Origin: Chitinophagaceae bacterium
Lineage (GTDB): Bacteria; Bacteroidota; Bacteroidia; Cytophagales; Cytophagaceae
Direction: 5' to 3'
DNA: 42,008 nucleotides
NCBI GenBank assembly: GCA_028288365.1
Contig: JAQBNU010000058.1
Span: 1 to 42,008, forward strand
Each line of letters starts with the position of its first letter. The first letter of the stretch is position 1. The position numbers and the translations under genes are program-made. Below are positions 23,768 through 32,853 of the stretch, piece after piece. Below the pieces are notes generated by a model. It ran no database searches. It was not told the DNA's origin and was given only the letters and a program-made list of their open reading frames with translations.

Positions 23768-24629
23768 TTTTTAATTTTTTTAATATAACAGAGTTTTGTT
23801 CCGCTATTAAACCAATCAAAAAAGATTGTACTCCACTGATGATAAAAAAGGAACCTCCCACAGACAAGCCTCGTCCATCCAACAATATGGGAATAGACCA
23901 TGTCATTCCGAAAACAACCAATAGAATAGAGATAGGAAGAAAAATGCGTATCGGGTTAAAATACATGACAATATTTATCACCTCGTAAATCGTTTGAAAA
24001 ACTGTTTGGATACCAATGGTACTTTTACCGCCTAACCGTTGCCTGATGCTGATCGGTTCTTCCGTTACCAAAAATCTATCGTTGACCAGCATGAGCGTAA
24101 TGACATCAGAGAATGCCATTCCGTTCGGACACAGGTTCAGGTATTTTTTTACAATGCTTGTTTTATAAATTTTCATTCCGGAATTAATGTCGTGTATCGC
24201 AACATCCGAAATCAGAATTTTTGTAATGGTACGAATGAAAAATTTACCTATTGATCTGACCTTTGATAATTCTTTTCCTCTTCTTCCTACAATCATGTCC
24301 GCATCCAAATCCTGTATGGCACGGTATAATTTCAGCACGTCTTCCACCGCGTGTTGCCCGTCTGCATCGATGGTAATGACATACTCTGTGTCGGAAGCTT
24401 TTATACCTGACTTCAATGCCCCACCATATCCTCTATTTACTTTATGATGAATAACTTTTACGCTGTCTCCATCTTCGTAACGGTTCAATAGTTGCTGCGT
24501 ACGATCCTTTGAACCGTCATTGACAATGCGTAAATAAAAATTGTTCTCCTTTACAAATGCAACGAGTGAAGGAAAAACTTGATCTATATTAGACTCCTCG
24601 TTATAGCAAGGCACAACTATGGTCAGCAT
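23757..24629 (-). CDS. Glycosyltransferase family 2, polyprenyl-phosphate sugar synthase-like
   Basis: 290 residues. Begins straight at the GT-A fold: LTIVVPCYNEESNIDQVFPSL, RIVNDGSKDRT, NRGYGGALKSGI, and the metal-binding ITIDADGQH (Asp88-x-Asp90). HDINSGMKIYKTSIVKKY and SIRQRLGGKSTI fit the DPM/GtrB group. Two C-terminal membrane segments (about 218-240 and 255-277) anchor it. Such enzymes load a sugar from a nucleotide donor onto polyprenyl phosphate at the inner membrane. The downstream GT-C enzyme overlaps by 11 bp and would be the natural user of the product. Confidence 0.88.
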   Translation of the reverse strand: MLTIVVPCYNEESNIDQVFPSLVAFVKENNFYLRIVNDGSKDRTQQLLNRYEDGDSVKVIHHKVNRGYGGALKSGIKASDTEYVITIDADGQHAVEDVLKLYRAIQDLDADMIVGRRGKELSKVRSIGKFFIRTITKILISDVAIHDINSGMKIYKTSIVKKYLNLCPNGMAFSDVITLMLVNDRFLVTEEPISIRQRLGGKSTIGIQTVFQTIYEVINIVMYFNPIRIFLPISILLVVFGMTWSIPILLDGRGLSVGGSFFIISGVQSFLIGLIAEQNSVILKKLKNED

Positions 24630-24738
24630 CTATTCTTCGGTTAACTTAATAAATATAGACAAGACCACATTAAAAAACAACCGGTTCTAAAGCTGTTCTG
24701 ACAACTTTAACACGCAACCCTTTATCCGTTTTTCTCAT

Positions 24739-24772
24739 AAAAAATCCCGTAGCATCAGCTACGGGATTTTTT
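24739..24772 (-). terminator. Intrinsic terminator of the propeller-protein gene
   Basis: Perfect stem AAAAATCCCGTAGC / GCTACGGGATTTTT with a 4-base loop, followed on the minus strand by the A/T tract. It lies 24 bases past the stop at 24797. Confidence 0.88.
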
Positions 24773-24796
24773 ATTTCATGCTATATGTAACGTCGA

Positions 24797-25753
24797 TTAA
24801 AACACATCGATAACAAATTGCTTGCTGGTAGTTTTTTTTTCTCTCAGTTCTGCCAGTTTACTATTGGTAACAAAAACCTTTCCTTTCTTGGAAACCGCAA
24901 CAGTGGTAGGCGTAAGGTCTGTACCTGTTTCTTCTTTTACAACCTCTGCACTTTGCCAGTGATCTTTCGTACGCAAGTAGGCCGTTTTGTTAAAACGATT
25001 TCTCACGACAACCAACTCATTTGGATTAACAAAATAAAGGCCGTCACCCCATACCAGCGGTTCTGCCAATTTCACTTTCTCAACATGCGATGGATCTTTT
25101 ACAGATACTTTCAACAACTCTCCTGACACAGATTTAATCACGAGCAAAAAAACCTCTTCGTGCCATACGATACCGTTCAAACCAATGGTAGCAGAGTCCG
25201 GTTTAAAAAGTGGTGATTGTGCAAAAAGAGATTTCTTTTTTTGCTTGTCCACTTTATAAATAACATGTGCATAGGAATCGGTCACATACACGTTACCGGA
25301 TTTATCAAGGGTCAGGTCATTGGCAAAGTTCTTTCCTGGTGCCAGATCAGCCAGTTCAATGATGTCTTCTACTTTAGACGTGGCAGGATTGACAATAGCT
25401 ACTTGTGCTATTTTAAATTGCTTATCAGCATTGGTTTTAGAAGACAAACCGATGTCGCTGTTAGCCGCATACAATTTTCCATTCACAGGATTGAATTTAA
25501 TACCTACCGTAGAAATCAAGCGTGGATCGCCGCACACCACTTTACTCTGGCCTCTCTGATCAACAGATACGATCTTACCTGTTGCCATAGACGTGAGGTA
25601 AATCAATTCTTTCTGGTCATCATAAGTAATGCCCTCCGGATATAATTTTTCCGATTCAAAGACAATACGCTCGCCAGACTGATGACGAATAAACGAAAAC
25701 AAAACACCGGCTACGGTGATCACAAAAGCGGTGGTGAGGAGGAATGATTTCAT
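24797..25753 (-). CDS. SMP-30/NHL-like six-bladed beta-propeller, membrane-anchored or secreted
   Basis: The ATG at 25753 gives 318 residues starting with an uncleaved-looking signal/anchor (MKSFLLTTAFVITVAGVLFSF); the frame is open to 25861 but adds no domain. Repeated blades: YPEGITYDDQKELIYLTSMATGKIVSVDQRG, VGIKFNPVNGKLYAANS, ANDLTLDKSGNVYVTDSYAHVIYKVDKQ, LNGIVWHEEVFLLV, TTVAVSKKGKVFVTNSKLAEL. The E-G-I-T and N-D-L-x-x-D-x-x-G-N-V-Y-V-T-D motifs carry the metal-site positions of SMP-30/gluconolactonase-like propellers. The substrate, a lactone or a glycan, is unknown. Monocistronic. Confidence 0.75.
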   Translation of the reverse strand: MKSFLLTTAFVITVAGVLFSFIRHQSGERIVFESEKLYPEGITYDDQKELIYLTSMATGKIVSVDQRGQSKVVCGDPRLISTVGIKFNPVNGKLYAANSDIGLSSKTNADKQFKIAQVAIVNPATSKVEDIIELADLAPGKNFANDLTLDKSGNVYVTDSYAHVIYKVDKQKKKSLFAQSPLFKPDSATIGLNGIVWHEEVFLLVIKSVSGELLKVSVKDPSHVEKVKLAEPLVWGDGLYFVNPNELVVVRNRFNKTAYLRTKDHWQSAEVVKEETGTDLTPTTVAVSKKGKVFVTNSKLAELREKKTTSKQFVIDVF

Positions 25754-25860
25754 AGCGATTAATTTATGGATGTCATTCAAACTAATCTTTTCAAAAATGT
25801 TTTGCAATAATTGAGGAGGGAATTTGGTGAGGATGCCACTAGTAATAATGCGACTTAACA

Positions 25861-26643
25861 TTAAGGCATAAGAAAAATGTCAATCAATAACTTATTGTTT
25901 TGTTTCCATCTCAACCATCCCACCAATGGCTCCTTACATTCTTTAATATAAGAGTAACAAGGTTCCCCTTCATGGTCATTGTTTTCATTGTTATAGAAAC
26001 AATCATATTTCACCTTTGCCCAATCACCTTCAACTTTCATAGGGCAAAACAACTCATGTCCTTTTGGTAAAGCCAATGATTCTGAATGAACATTAGGTAA
26101 CTTATGCAAAGATAAAATTGGTTCATTCGGATTTTCTTCTGGCAATATCCGTCTAATGCCAAAGGATTCTAATATATAATCTTCCCATGTTTTGAAAGCA
26201 TACGACTTAGGTAAATATTTTACTTCATCGTAATTGATCAATACTTTGTAGGAGAGAGCCGTTTCATCTAGGCACACAAAATGCATGATGCCATAATCTG
26301 GTTTGAAAAATTTACAACATATTTTTTTTCTTTTCACATCACCTGAGTTCATATCACAGTTCATGAATTCATTGAGTAGTGAGCTATCCTCATACAAAAC
26401 CAATTTCTCCGGTGCAATCACAAGACCTATTCCTAAAGAAGATGTTTTTTCATCAAATGCACAATAATCTTCAAAAGAATCTGATATAGTCTTTATTCGT
26501 TGCATTTCGGTTGGTGTTTGAGGACTTACATCATCTGTCTTACTACTGTCACCTTGTATGGCTATCTCTTGAATCGAGTTATTATTTTCTTCGCAAGAAA
26601 ATAATAAACTAAAACCTAGAAAGAGTAAAAAGTATTTTCTCAT
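25861..26643 (-). CDS. Lipoprotein of unknown function, Cys-rich
   Basis: I choose the ATG at 26643 (260 residues), which directly starts the lipoprotein signal MRKYFLLFLGFSLLFSC; four codons extend it. The mature part has an Asp/Ser/Thr-rich linker and then an acidic domain with at least nine cysteines (DYCAFDEK, NCDMNSGDVKRKKICCKFF, HELFCPMKVEGDWAKVKYDCFYNNEN, EPCYSYIKECKEP), plausible disulfides, and GWLRWKQNNKLLIDIF, which resembles an SH3b-type ending. No family recognised. It is AT-rich compared with its neighbours, like the nuclease gene upstream. Confidence 0.65.
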   Translation of the reverse strand: MRKYFLLFLGFSLLFSCEENNNSIQEIAIQGDSSKTDDVSPQTPTEMQRIKTISDSFEDYCAFDEKTSSLGIGLVIAPEKLVLYEDSSLLNEFMNCDMNSGDVKRKKICCKFFKPDYGIMHFVCLDETALSYKVLINYDEVKYLPKSYAFKTWEDYILESFGIRRILPEENPNEPILSLHKLPNVHSESLALPKGHELFCPMKVEGDWAKVKYDCFYNNENNDHEGEPCYSYIKECKEPLVGWLRWKQNNKLLIDIFLMP

Positions 26644-26680
26644 AGCTTTTTGCATCTAATAGTTTAAAAAATATTGTGGT

Positions 26681-26763
26681 ATGGATCGGAGATCCATATG
26701 TACTGCAGTACTTCTATTTATTTTTATAAAGAGGCGCGGATGATCCTGCGGAACATCCGCGCC
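26681..26763. repeat. Cluster of three perfect inverted repeats
   Basis: In order: ATGGATC / GATCCAT (26681-26697, 3-base loop); the 12-bp palindrome GTACTGCAGTAC (26700-26711); and GGCGCGGATG / CATCCGCGCC (26733-26763, 11-base loop). They fill the 147-bp gap between the nuclease and lipoprotein genes. The GC-rich third hairpin lies 28 bases past the nuclease stop and could act as a terminator, but no proper T run follows on the minus strand. Confidence 0.75.
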
Positions 26764-26790
26764 AGATATGTTGGATTGAAAATGTAAAAT

Positions 26791-27699
26791 TTAATACCCT
26801 TTTTGAATAATTTCTCTTAATCTATTTAAATCACTTGGATCACTTAATCTGTGAATCATACTATGACAATTACTGCATAGCACTACAAAATCAGTTTGAA
26901 GATTAATTTCAAATTTTCCTATACCTAATGTAGAAATTGGTTTAAGATGGTGTGCTTCTATAAATTCAAAACCTAAATCATGATATTTCGAATTAAAATC
27001 AAAATCACAAGCTTCGCAAATATACCCTTTAACTTTTTTCACCTGTTTAGCGATAGATGAATTTCTTTCTATTCTAAAATGAAGTCTGTATTGTTTTTTC
27101 TCTATCGCAGTTAATTGTTTTTCTTCACTGAGTTGAGTATCATTGAATGTTAACTCTTCGTATAATTTCAAGAAGTGGAATATATCTAATCTTAGTTTTT
27201 CAGAACTGGGTAATTCTTCTAATGGATAATATTTTGCAATAATGTTTCCTGCTTCATAAAGTTTAGCATTTAGCCCATCTGAGCTCAAATCTATATCTAG
27301 GAGATCTTTGGGATCAATATCTAATTTTGCCCGAAAGTCTTCCGCACGCAACTTTAATACTTTCTTTGTATCCTTTTTATAATTTTCTTTTACAATAGTC
27401 ACTCCTTGATTAAGCGACAGATAAACGCCAGACATATCTGCCTTAAATAAGAAAACCGGATAGTAACCTGATTGAACAGAATCTGTAATCAAAGTGTCTA
27501 GAATGGCTATCCAGGGACACTCCGCCCAGTTGCCCATACCAGGAGAACCTACAACTTTATATCTTGTTTTGTCAACTATTATTGATTCTATCTCCTTAGG
27601 AAATTCATTCCTTAATTTATCAGCAAGAATATTACCAGCAAACGTAGTTTGTTTAGCGGATAAATATTCGGTGAGTGGTTCTCTTAATATATTGTTCAT
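26791..27699 (-). CDS. McrB-N-like (DUF3578) domain fused to HNH nuclease
   Basis: 302 residues. The N-terminal part (about 20-160) has YKVVGSPGMGNWAECPWIAIL and SGYYPVFLFKADMSGVYLSLNQGVT, the signature of the DUF3578/McrB N-terminal domain that recognises modified DNA in type IV restriction enzymes. The C-terminal part (225-285) is an HNH nuclease: Cys228-x-x-Cys231, FEFIEAHHLKPIS (His250-His251), then LCSNCHSMIHR with Cys275, Cys278, His279 and His283. A middle region (160-220) is helical. Recognition plus cutting in one chain suggests restriction of foreign or modified DNA in the cytoplasm. No methyltransferase, McrC or helicase gene is near. The base composition is visibly AT-rich, suggesting acquisition by transfer. 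Confidence 0.82.
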   Translation of the reverse strand: MNNILREPLTEYLSAKQTTFAGNILADKLRNEFPKEIESIIVDKTRYKVVGSPGMGNWAECPWIAILDTLITDSVQSGYYPVFLFKADMSGVYLSLNQGVTIVKENYKKDTKKVLKLRAEDFRAKLDIDPKDLLDIDLSSDGLNAKLYEAGNIIAKYYPLEELPSSEKLRLDIFHFLKLYEELTFNDTQLSEEKQLTAIEKKQYRLHFRIERNSSIAKQVKKVKGYICEACDFDFNSKYHDLGFEFIEAHHLKPISTLGIGKFEINLQTDFVVLCSNCHSMIHRLSDPSDLNRLREIIQKGY

Positions 27700-27743
27700 C
27701 TAAAACTTAATTGTTAAACTAGATATTCAACTATTATATACAA

Positions 27744-27771
27744 AAAAGCCCCACTTCTCAGCAGGGCTTTT
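27744..27771 (-). terminator. Terminator of the ATP synthase operon
   Basis: Stem AAAAGCCC / GGGCTTTT with a 12-base loop; the minus strand reads on through a T-rich tract (TTTTTTG). It lies 24 bases past the atpG stop codon. Confidence 0.8.
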
Positions 27772-27794
27772 CAAAATATCATTTAAACTAACTA

Positions 27795-28682
27795 TTAACC
27801 ATTCAACGCTTCCGCCCCACCAACGATCTCGAGGATCTCTTTGGTAATCGCAGCCTGACGGGAACGGTTGTAAATCAATTTCAATTCCTTTAACAATTCT
27901 TTTGCGTTGTCTGTGGCTTTGTCCATCGCGCTCATACGAGCACCGTTTTCTGAAGCGTAAGACTCCAACAAGTATTTGTAAAATTTGATCTTCAATGATT
28001 TTGGAATCAACTCTTCCACGATTTCTTCTTTCGTTGGTTCGAAGATGTAATCGGTAGAAGAAGTAGATGTCGCAGAAGCTGCAGGTGCAACGATCGGCAG
28101 GAATTGTTCGGTGCGAACAATCTGCGTCGCTACGTTTTTGAATTCGTTGTAGACAACCACTACTTTATCGTAGTAAGCGCTTACGTAACGCTCCATGATC
28201 CACTCTGCCGCAGGGCGAGCGGTATCAAACGTCAGGTTGCTGAACGCTGTAACGTAATCACCGTTGATGGCATTTACATCTTTGCGTCTGGTCAACGATT
28301 CAAAACCTTTTTTACCCAAAGCCACGAACTCTACATTTCCCATCGCAAACAAAGCCGCATGGTTCGTATTGATGTAGTTGTTCACGCCTTTGATGATGTT
28401 GGCGTTGAAAGCACCGGCCAATCCTCTGTCAGAAGTGATGGTCACGATCAAAACTCTCTTCACTTCTCTTTCGGAAGCGTAGATGTTGTCGCTCGCGTCT
28501 TCCAGAGAAGCAGACAAGTTGGACAAGATAGCGTCCAGCTTCTCCGCATAAGGTCTGATGCGGGTGATATTATCCTGCGCTCTTCTTAGCTTTGCTGCCG
28601 CTACCATTTTCATGGCTTTGGTGATCTGCTGTGTAGAGTTTACAGATACAATTCGGTTTCTTACTTCTTTTAAATTAGCCAT
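27795..28682 (-). CDS. atpG: ATP synthase gamma subunit
   Basis: 295 residues. The N-terminal helix NLKEVRNRIVSVNSTQQITKAMKMVAAAKLRRAQ and the C-terminal helix AMDKATDNAKELLKELKLIYNRSRQAAITKEILEIVGGAEAL are the two strands of the coiled-coil shaft; ITSDRGLAGAFNANI is the conserved central core segment. It rotates inside the alpha3-beta3 ring and couples proton flow to ATP synthesis at the inner membrane. Last gene of the operon, 8 bp behind atpA, followed by a terminator. A Ser/Thr/Ala-rich insert (PAASATSTSSTDYIF) near 200 accounts for the slightly greater length. Confidence 0.97.
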   Translation of the reverse strand: MANLKEVRNRIVSVNSTQQITKAMKMVAAAKLRRAQDNITRIRPYAEKLDAILSNLSASLEDASDNIYASEREVKRVLIVTITSDRGLAGAFNANIIKGVNNYINTNHAALFAMGNVEFVALGKKGFESLTRRKDVNAINGDYVTAFSNLTFDTARPAAEWIMERYVSAYYDKVVVVYNEFKNVATQIVRTEQFLPIVAPAASATSTSSTDYIFEPTKEEIVEELIPKSLKIKFYKYLLESYASENGARMSAMDKATDNAKELLKELKLIYNRSRQAAITKEILEIVGGAEALNG

Positions 28683-28690
28683 AGAACTAA

Positions 28691-30265
28691 TTAATATTTT
28701 TTAGCCAAATCAACGGCAACAGATTTCAATGTAGAAGTGATTTTATCGTCCAACTTACCAGCTCTCAAATCGTTCAACACATCTTTATGTGTAGCTCTTA
28801 AGAACGCAGTAAATTCTTTTTCGAACTCACGGATTTTTTCAACCGGTACGTTATCCAATCCACCGACAGTAGACACGTAGATGATCGCCACTTGTTCTTC
28901 CACTGGAACCGGAGCGTTTACCGGTTGTTTCAGAATTTCCAAGTTTTTACGTCCACGTTCAATCGTCAATTTAGTAGATGCATCCAGGTCAGAACCGAAT
29001 TTAGCAAACGCTTCCAATTCTCTGAATTGTGCCTGATCCAATTTCAAGGTACCAGCTACTTTCTTCATCGACTTGATCTGAGCGTTACCACCCACACGGG
29101 ATACAGAGATACCCACGTTGATCGCCGGACGAACACCTGAGTTGAACAAGTTTGTTTCCAGGAAGATCTGACCGTCTGTAATAGAAATTACGTTGGTAGG
29201 AATATAAGCAGAAACGTCACCCGCTTGTGTTTCAATGATTGGAAGGGCAGTCAATGAACCACCACCTTTCACGATACCTTTGATAGAAGCAGGCAAGTCA
29301 TTCATCTTAGAAGCGATTTCATCTGACTTGTTGATTTTCGCAGCACGCTCTAGCAAACGGCTGTGCAAGTAGAACACGTCACCAGGATATGCTTCACGTC
29401 CCGGAGGTCTTCTCAATAGAAGAGATACTTCACGGTAAGCTACTGCTTGCTTAGACAAATCGTCATACACAACCAATGCCGGACGACCTGAGTCACGGAA
29501 GAATTCACCGATAGCAGCACCCGTAAACGGAGCGTAGAATTGCATCGGAGCTGGATCTGAAGCAGCAGAAGAAACCACTACTGTATAAGCCATAGCACCC
29601 GCTTTCTCCAGCATGTTGACTACGGTAGCTACTGTACTTGCTTTTTGACCTACGGCAACGTAGATGCAATATACAGGTTCGCCTTTGTCATAAAATTCTT
29701 TTTGATTGATGATTGCATCGATCGCCACAGTAGACTTTCCAGTCTGACGGTCACCGATGATCAACTCACGTTGACCTCTACCGATCGGAATCATAGAGTC
29801 AATCGCTTTGATACCCGTTTGCAATGGTTCGTTTACCGGCTGACGGAAGATTACTCCGGGAGCTTTTCTTTCCAATGGCATTTCGTACAACGTACCAGCG
29901 ATAGGACCTTTACCATCGATGGGGTTACCCAATGTATCTACCACACGGCCCAACAATCCGTCACCTGCTTTAACGTAAGCAATTTGATTGGTTCTTCTCA
30001 CGGTATCACCTTCTTTGATACCTGCTGAATCACCCAACAATACTGCACCTACGTTGTCCTCTTCAAGATTCAGCACCAATGCTTTCAATCCGTTTTCGAA
30101 TTCAAGCAATTCACCTGACTGAGCTTTAGAAAGTCCGTAAATACGAGCTACACCGTCACCGATTTGTAGTACAGTACCTACTTCTTCGAGTTCAGCTTCA
30201 GTTTTAAAGTTGGATAGTTGCTGTCTTAAGATTGCAGAAACTTCATCCGGTCTAACGTCTACCAT
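28691..30265 (-). CDS. atpA: ATP synthase alpha subunit
   Basis: 524 residues. Domains in order: N-terminal beta-barrel ([17 protein letters not shown]), nucleotide-binding core with Walker [10 protein letters not shown] (171-179) and [32 protein letters not shown], and the C-terminal helical bundle. The conserved [20 protein letters not shown] segment is intact. It holds the non-catalytic nucleotide sites of F1. Its start is 2 bp behind atpH, so the two are translationally coupled. The catalytic partner atpD (beta) is not in this window. Confidence 0.98.
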   Translation of the reverse strand: MVDVRPDEVSAILRQQLSNFKTEAELEEVGTVLQIGDGVARIYGLSKAQSGELLEFENGLKALVLNLEEDNVGAVLLGDSAGIKEGDTVRRTNQIAYVKAGDGLLGRVVDTLGNPIDGKGPIAGTLYEMPLERKAPGVIFRQPVNEPLQTGIKAIDSMIPIGRGQRELIIGDRQTGKSTVAIDAIINQKEFYDKGEPVYCIYVAVGQKASTVATVVNMLEKAGAMAYTVVVSSAASDPAPMQFYAPFTGAAIGEFFRDSGRPALVVYDDLSKQAVAYREVSLLLRRPPGREAYPGDVFYLHSRLLERAAKINKSDEIASKMNDLPASIKGIVKGGGSLTALPIIETQAGDVSAYIPTNVISITDGQIFLETNLFNSGVRPAINVGISVSRVGGNAQIKSMKKVAGTLKLDQAQFRELEAFAKFGSDLDASTKLTIERGRKNLEILKQPVNAPVPVEEQVAIIYVSTVGGLDNVPVEKIREFEKEFTAFLRATHKDVLNDLRAGKLDDKITSTLKSVAVDLAKKY

Positions 30266-30267
30266 GA

Positions 30268-30825
30268 TTATAGTTGAGGAGTATATGAGTTATCGTTTAA
30301 TTTACTTTTCAGGCGAGTCAATTTACGTTGGATCGACTCATCAATCATTCTGTCTCCTATCTGAAGGATGTAGCCACCCATGATAGAAGGTTTTACTGTT
30401 TCTGTCAGTTCCACTTTTTTACCGGTCTTCTTCGTTACCAGGTTGATGAACTGTGCACGTTGGTCATCCTGTAGAGGATAAGCCGTAGTAACTTCCGCCA
30501 ACTCAATGCCTTTGTTGATGCGGTACAAAGCAGCAAACTCATGTGCCATAGACACCAAAAATGCTTCTCTTTGTTTTTGCGTGATCAACACAAACATCGC
30601 CATCGTCAAGTCATTTACTTTCCCCTTGAACAATTGCTCAAGGATCGCTTTTTTCTTTGGATGAGGAATGATGGGATTTCTCATCACACGCACAAACTCA
30701 GGGCTTGCATCGCATACCGCAAGAAAATACGTCATGTCCTTTTCTACCTGATCCAATACGTTTCTTTCTATTGCTAATTCAAGCAAAGACTTGGCGTATC
30801 GTGATCCTACTCTTGATTCGTTCAT
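30268..30825 (-). CDS. atpH: ATP synthase delta subunit (OSCP)
   Basis: 185 residues. [31 protein letters not shown] at the N-terminus and [47 protein letters not shown] at the C-terminus are the delta/OSCP family marks. It joins the top of F1 to subunit b in the peripheral stalk. The gene lies 15 bp behind atpF and 2 bp ahead of atpA. Confidence 0.97.
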   Translation of the reverse strand: MNESRVGSRYAKSLLELAIERNVLDQVEKDMTYFLAVCDASPEFVRVMRNPIIPHPKKKAILEQLFKGKVNDLTMAMFVLITQKQREAFLVSMAHEFAALYRINKGIELAEVTTAYPLQDDQRAQFINLVTKKTGKKVELTETVKPSIMGGYILQIGDRMIDESIQRKLTRLKSKLNDNSYTPQL

Positions 30826-30840
30826 TGTTGTAAGAAGAGA

Positions 30841-31335
30841 TTAGTTAAGTGTTGATTCTTTCAAATATTCAGACACCAATGCTTTTTGCGCGTCGTTGTC
30901 TTTCAATTCTCTCTTCAATATTTTTTCAGCAACTTCCAGGGCGATATTTACCGCGTAGTTTTTCACTTCAGCCAACGCTGCATTTTTTTCTGATTCGATT
31001 CCTCTGCGTGCATTTTCCAATAACAGCGCACCTTCTTTCGTCGCTTTGTCTTTGGCTTCGTTCAACAGGTTGTTAGCAACCGTCTGTGCATCGCGTAGCA
31101 TTTTATCTCTTTGCAATCTCGCTTCCTGCAACAACGCTTCGTTCGCTGCTTTCAAAGAGGCCATCTCCGCTTTGGCTTGCTGTGCAGCTTCCAACGCTTC
31201 CGTGATGCTGTCTTCTCTTTCTTTCAAAGAACTCATGATAGGTCCCCAGGCAAATTTGCCTAAGATGAACAATACAATCGCGAAAGTGATCGTCTGCCAG
31301 AAGAATAAACCGAAATCAGGTGTAATTAAATTCAT
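30841..31335 (-). CDS. atpF: ATP synthase b subunit
   Basis: 164 residues. One membrane helix (FGLFFWQTITFAIVLFILGKFAW, about 8-30), followed by a long charged amphipathic helix (EEDSITEALEAAQQAKAEMASLKAANEALLQEA and on) that forms the dimeric peripheral stalk. The membrane W-Q-x-x-x-F motif and the GPIMSSLKEREDSI turn are typical. It is separated from atpE by 123 bp, the only wide gap inside the operon, which carries a stable hairpin. Confidence 0.97.
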   Translation of the reverse strand: MNLITPDFGLFFWQTITFAIVLFILGKFAWGPIMSSLKEREDSITEALEAAQQAKAEMASLKAANEALLQEARLQRDKMLRDAQTVANNLLNEAKDKATKEGALLLENARRGIESEKNAALAEVKNYAVNIALEVAEKILKRELKDNDAQKALVSEYLKESTLN

Positions 31336-31399
31336 AGTGTGGGCTATTAATTTTGTAATGTTGTTAGCGGGTGTTTAACGTTCCGTTTTTAGTTTATCA

Positions 31400-31435
31400 A
31401 TTATCCCTGAAGGCCTAATGCCTGTCAGGGATAAT
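31400..31435 (-). other. Stable hairpin between atpE and atpF
   Basis: Outer stem ATTATCCCTGA / TCAGGGATAAT (11 bp) and inner stem AGGC / GCCT, with a one-base bulge and a 5-base loop. It lies about 24-60 bases past the atpE stop on the minus strand. There is no immediate T run, so it probably stabilises the upstream atpE mRNA or weakens read-through rather than ending transcription. Confidence 0.7.
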
Positions 31436-31458
31436 CAATGTTTTGTGTAAGCTTGAAA

Positions 31459-31740
<282 letters not shown>

Positions 31741-31767
31741 TTAATCTTTTTCGGAGCGCACTAATGA

Positions 31768-32853
31768 CTAGTGAGCGGCTTCATGGCCTTGAGCGTGATC
31801 TTCATCGTGCTCGTGTGCATGAACAGCGGACCCGAAGTACAGAGCGGTAAGCAACGTAAATACATACGCTTGCAAAATCGCAACGAACAACTCGAGAATG
31901 CTAATGAATAAAGCGAATGGAACACCGAAGGCTGCAACAGCAATCGTTTTGAAGATGAATACAAGACCCAAAAAACTCAATACGATGATGTGACCTGCTG
32001 TGATGTTAGCAAACAATCGGATCATCAAAGAGAACGGCTTGGTGAACATACCGATCACTTCCAACGGAAGAATGATGATGCGCAATGGAAGCGGCACACC
32101 TGGTGTCCACAAGATGTGAGCCCAATAGTATTTGTTGGCTGTTAATGTTGTGATGACAAAAGTAGCAAGCGCTAAAAACAACGTGAAGGTGATGTTTCCA
32201 GAAACGTTTGCACCAGCTGGGATAAGACCCAATAAGTTATTGAACCAGATGAAGAAGAAAATCGTCAACAGGTAAGGCATGAATTTCTCATACTTAGGAC
32301 CGATCATACTTTTGGCCACATCATCTCTGATGTAAAGGATGATCGGTTCGAAAAAGGATTGTGCACCTTTAGGAGCAAGACCTTTACGTTTCTTATAAGA
32401 ACCAGCAATCGAAAGGAACAAGACCAACAACAAGACTGCACTTAGCATCATCGAAGCCACGTTCTTTGTAATCGATACATTATATAAGTGTACGCTTTCG
32501 TCTACTTTACCTGCTGCGTCCACAGCTATAATGTGGTTATGCTCTAGTTGGTAACCGTTATAGGTTTCTGTTTCATTGTGAAAATTGGAAGAAGAAAAAA
32601 TAGCCAATCCTCTTTGAGAAGAATATAAAATAACTGGCAAAGGAATGGAGTAATGATGTCCGTCAATGCTCACAATATGCCAATCTGGAGCATCTGTGAT
32701 GTGGTGCTGGATCATTTCACCAGGATTGAAGACTTCCTCTTTCCCTTCGTCATTTTCGTGAACATCAGTATTAGCGAATAACTGATTGGATTGGAATAAA
32801 ACAACGAGGACGAGGATCGTTGAAAGCAGAAGTTTATGAATGTTTGTTGCCAT
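31768..32853 (-). CDS. atpB: ATP synthase a subunit with extended N-terminus and His-rich tail
   Basis: 361 residues, about 90 longer than E. coli AtpB. A signal-like helix (LLLSTILVLVVLFQSNQLFA) and an extracytoplasmic domain to about residue 130 precede the membrane core. The core has IILYIRDDVAKSMIG, FNNLLGLIP and FSLMIRLFANITAGHIIVLSFLGLVF with the essential Arg facing the c-ring Glu; YVFTLLTALYFGSAV closes the last helix. The tail ends HAHEHDEDHAQGHEAAH. Its start overlaps the preceding gene by 20 bp. It provides the proton half-channels of Fo. Confidence 0.95.
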   Translation of the reverse strand: MATNIHKLLLSTILVLVVLFQSNQLFANTDVHENDEGKEEVFNPGEMIQHHITDAPDWHIVSIDGHHYSIPLPVILYSSQRGLAIFSSSNFHNETETYNGYQLEHNHIIAVDAAGKVDESVHLYNVSITKNVASMMLSAVLLLVLFLSIAGSYKKRKGLAPKGAQSFFEPIILYIRDDVAKSMIGPKYEKFMPYLLTIFFFIWFNNLLGLIPAGANVSGNITFTLFLALATFVITTLTANKYYWAHILWTPGVPLPLRIIILPLEVIGMFTKPFSLMIRLFANITAGHIIVLSFLGLVFIFKTIAVAAFGVPFALFISILELFVAILQAYVFTLLTALYFGSAVHAHEHDEDHAQGHEAAH

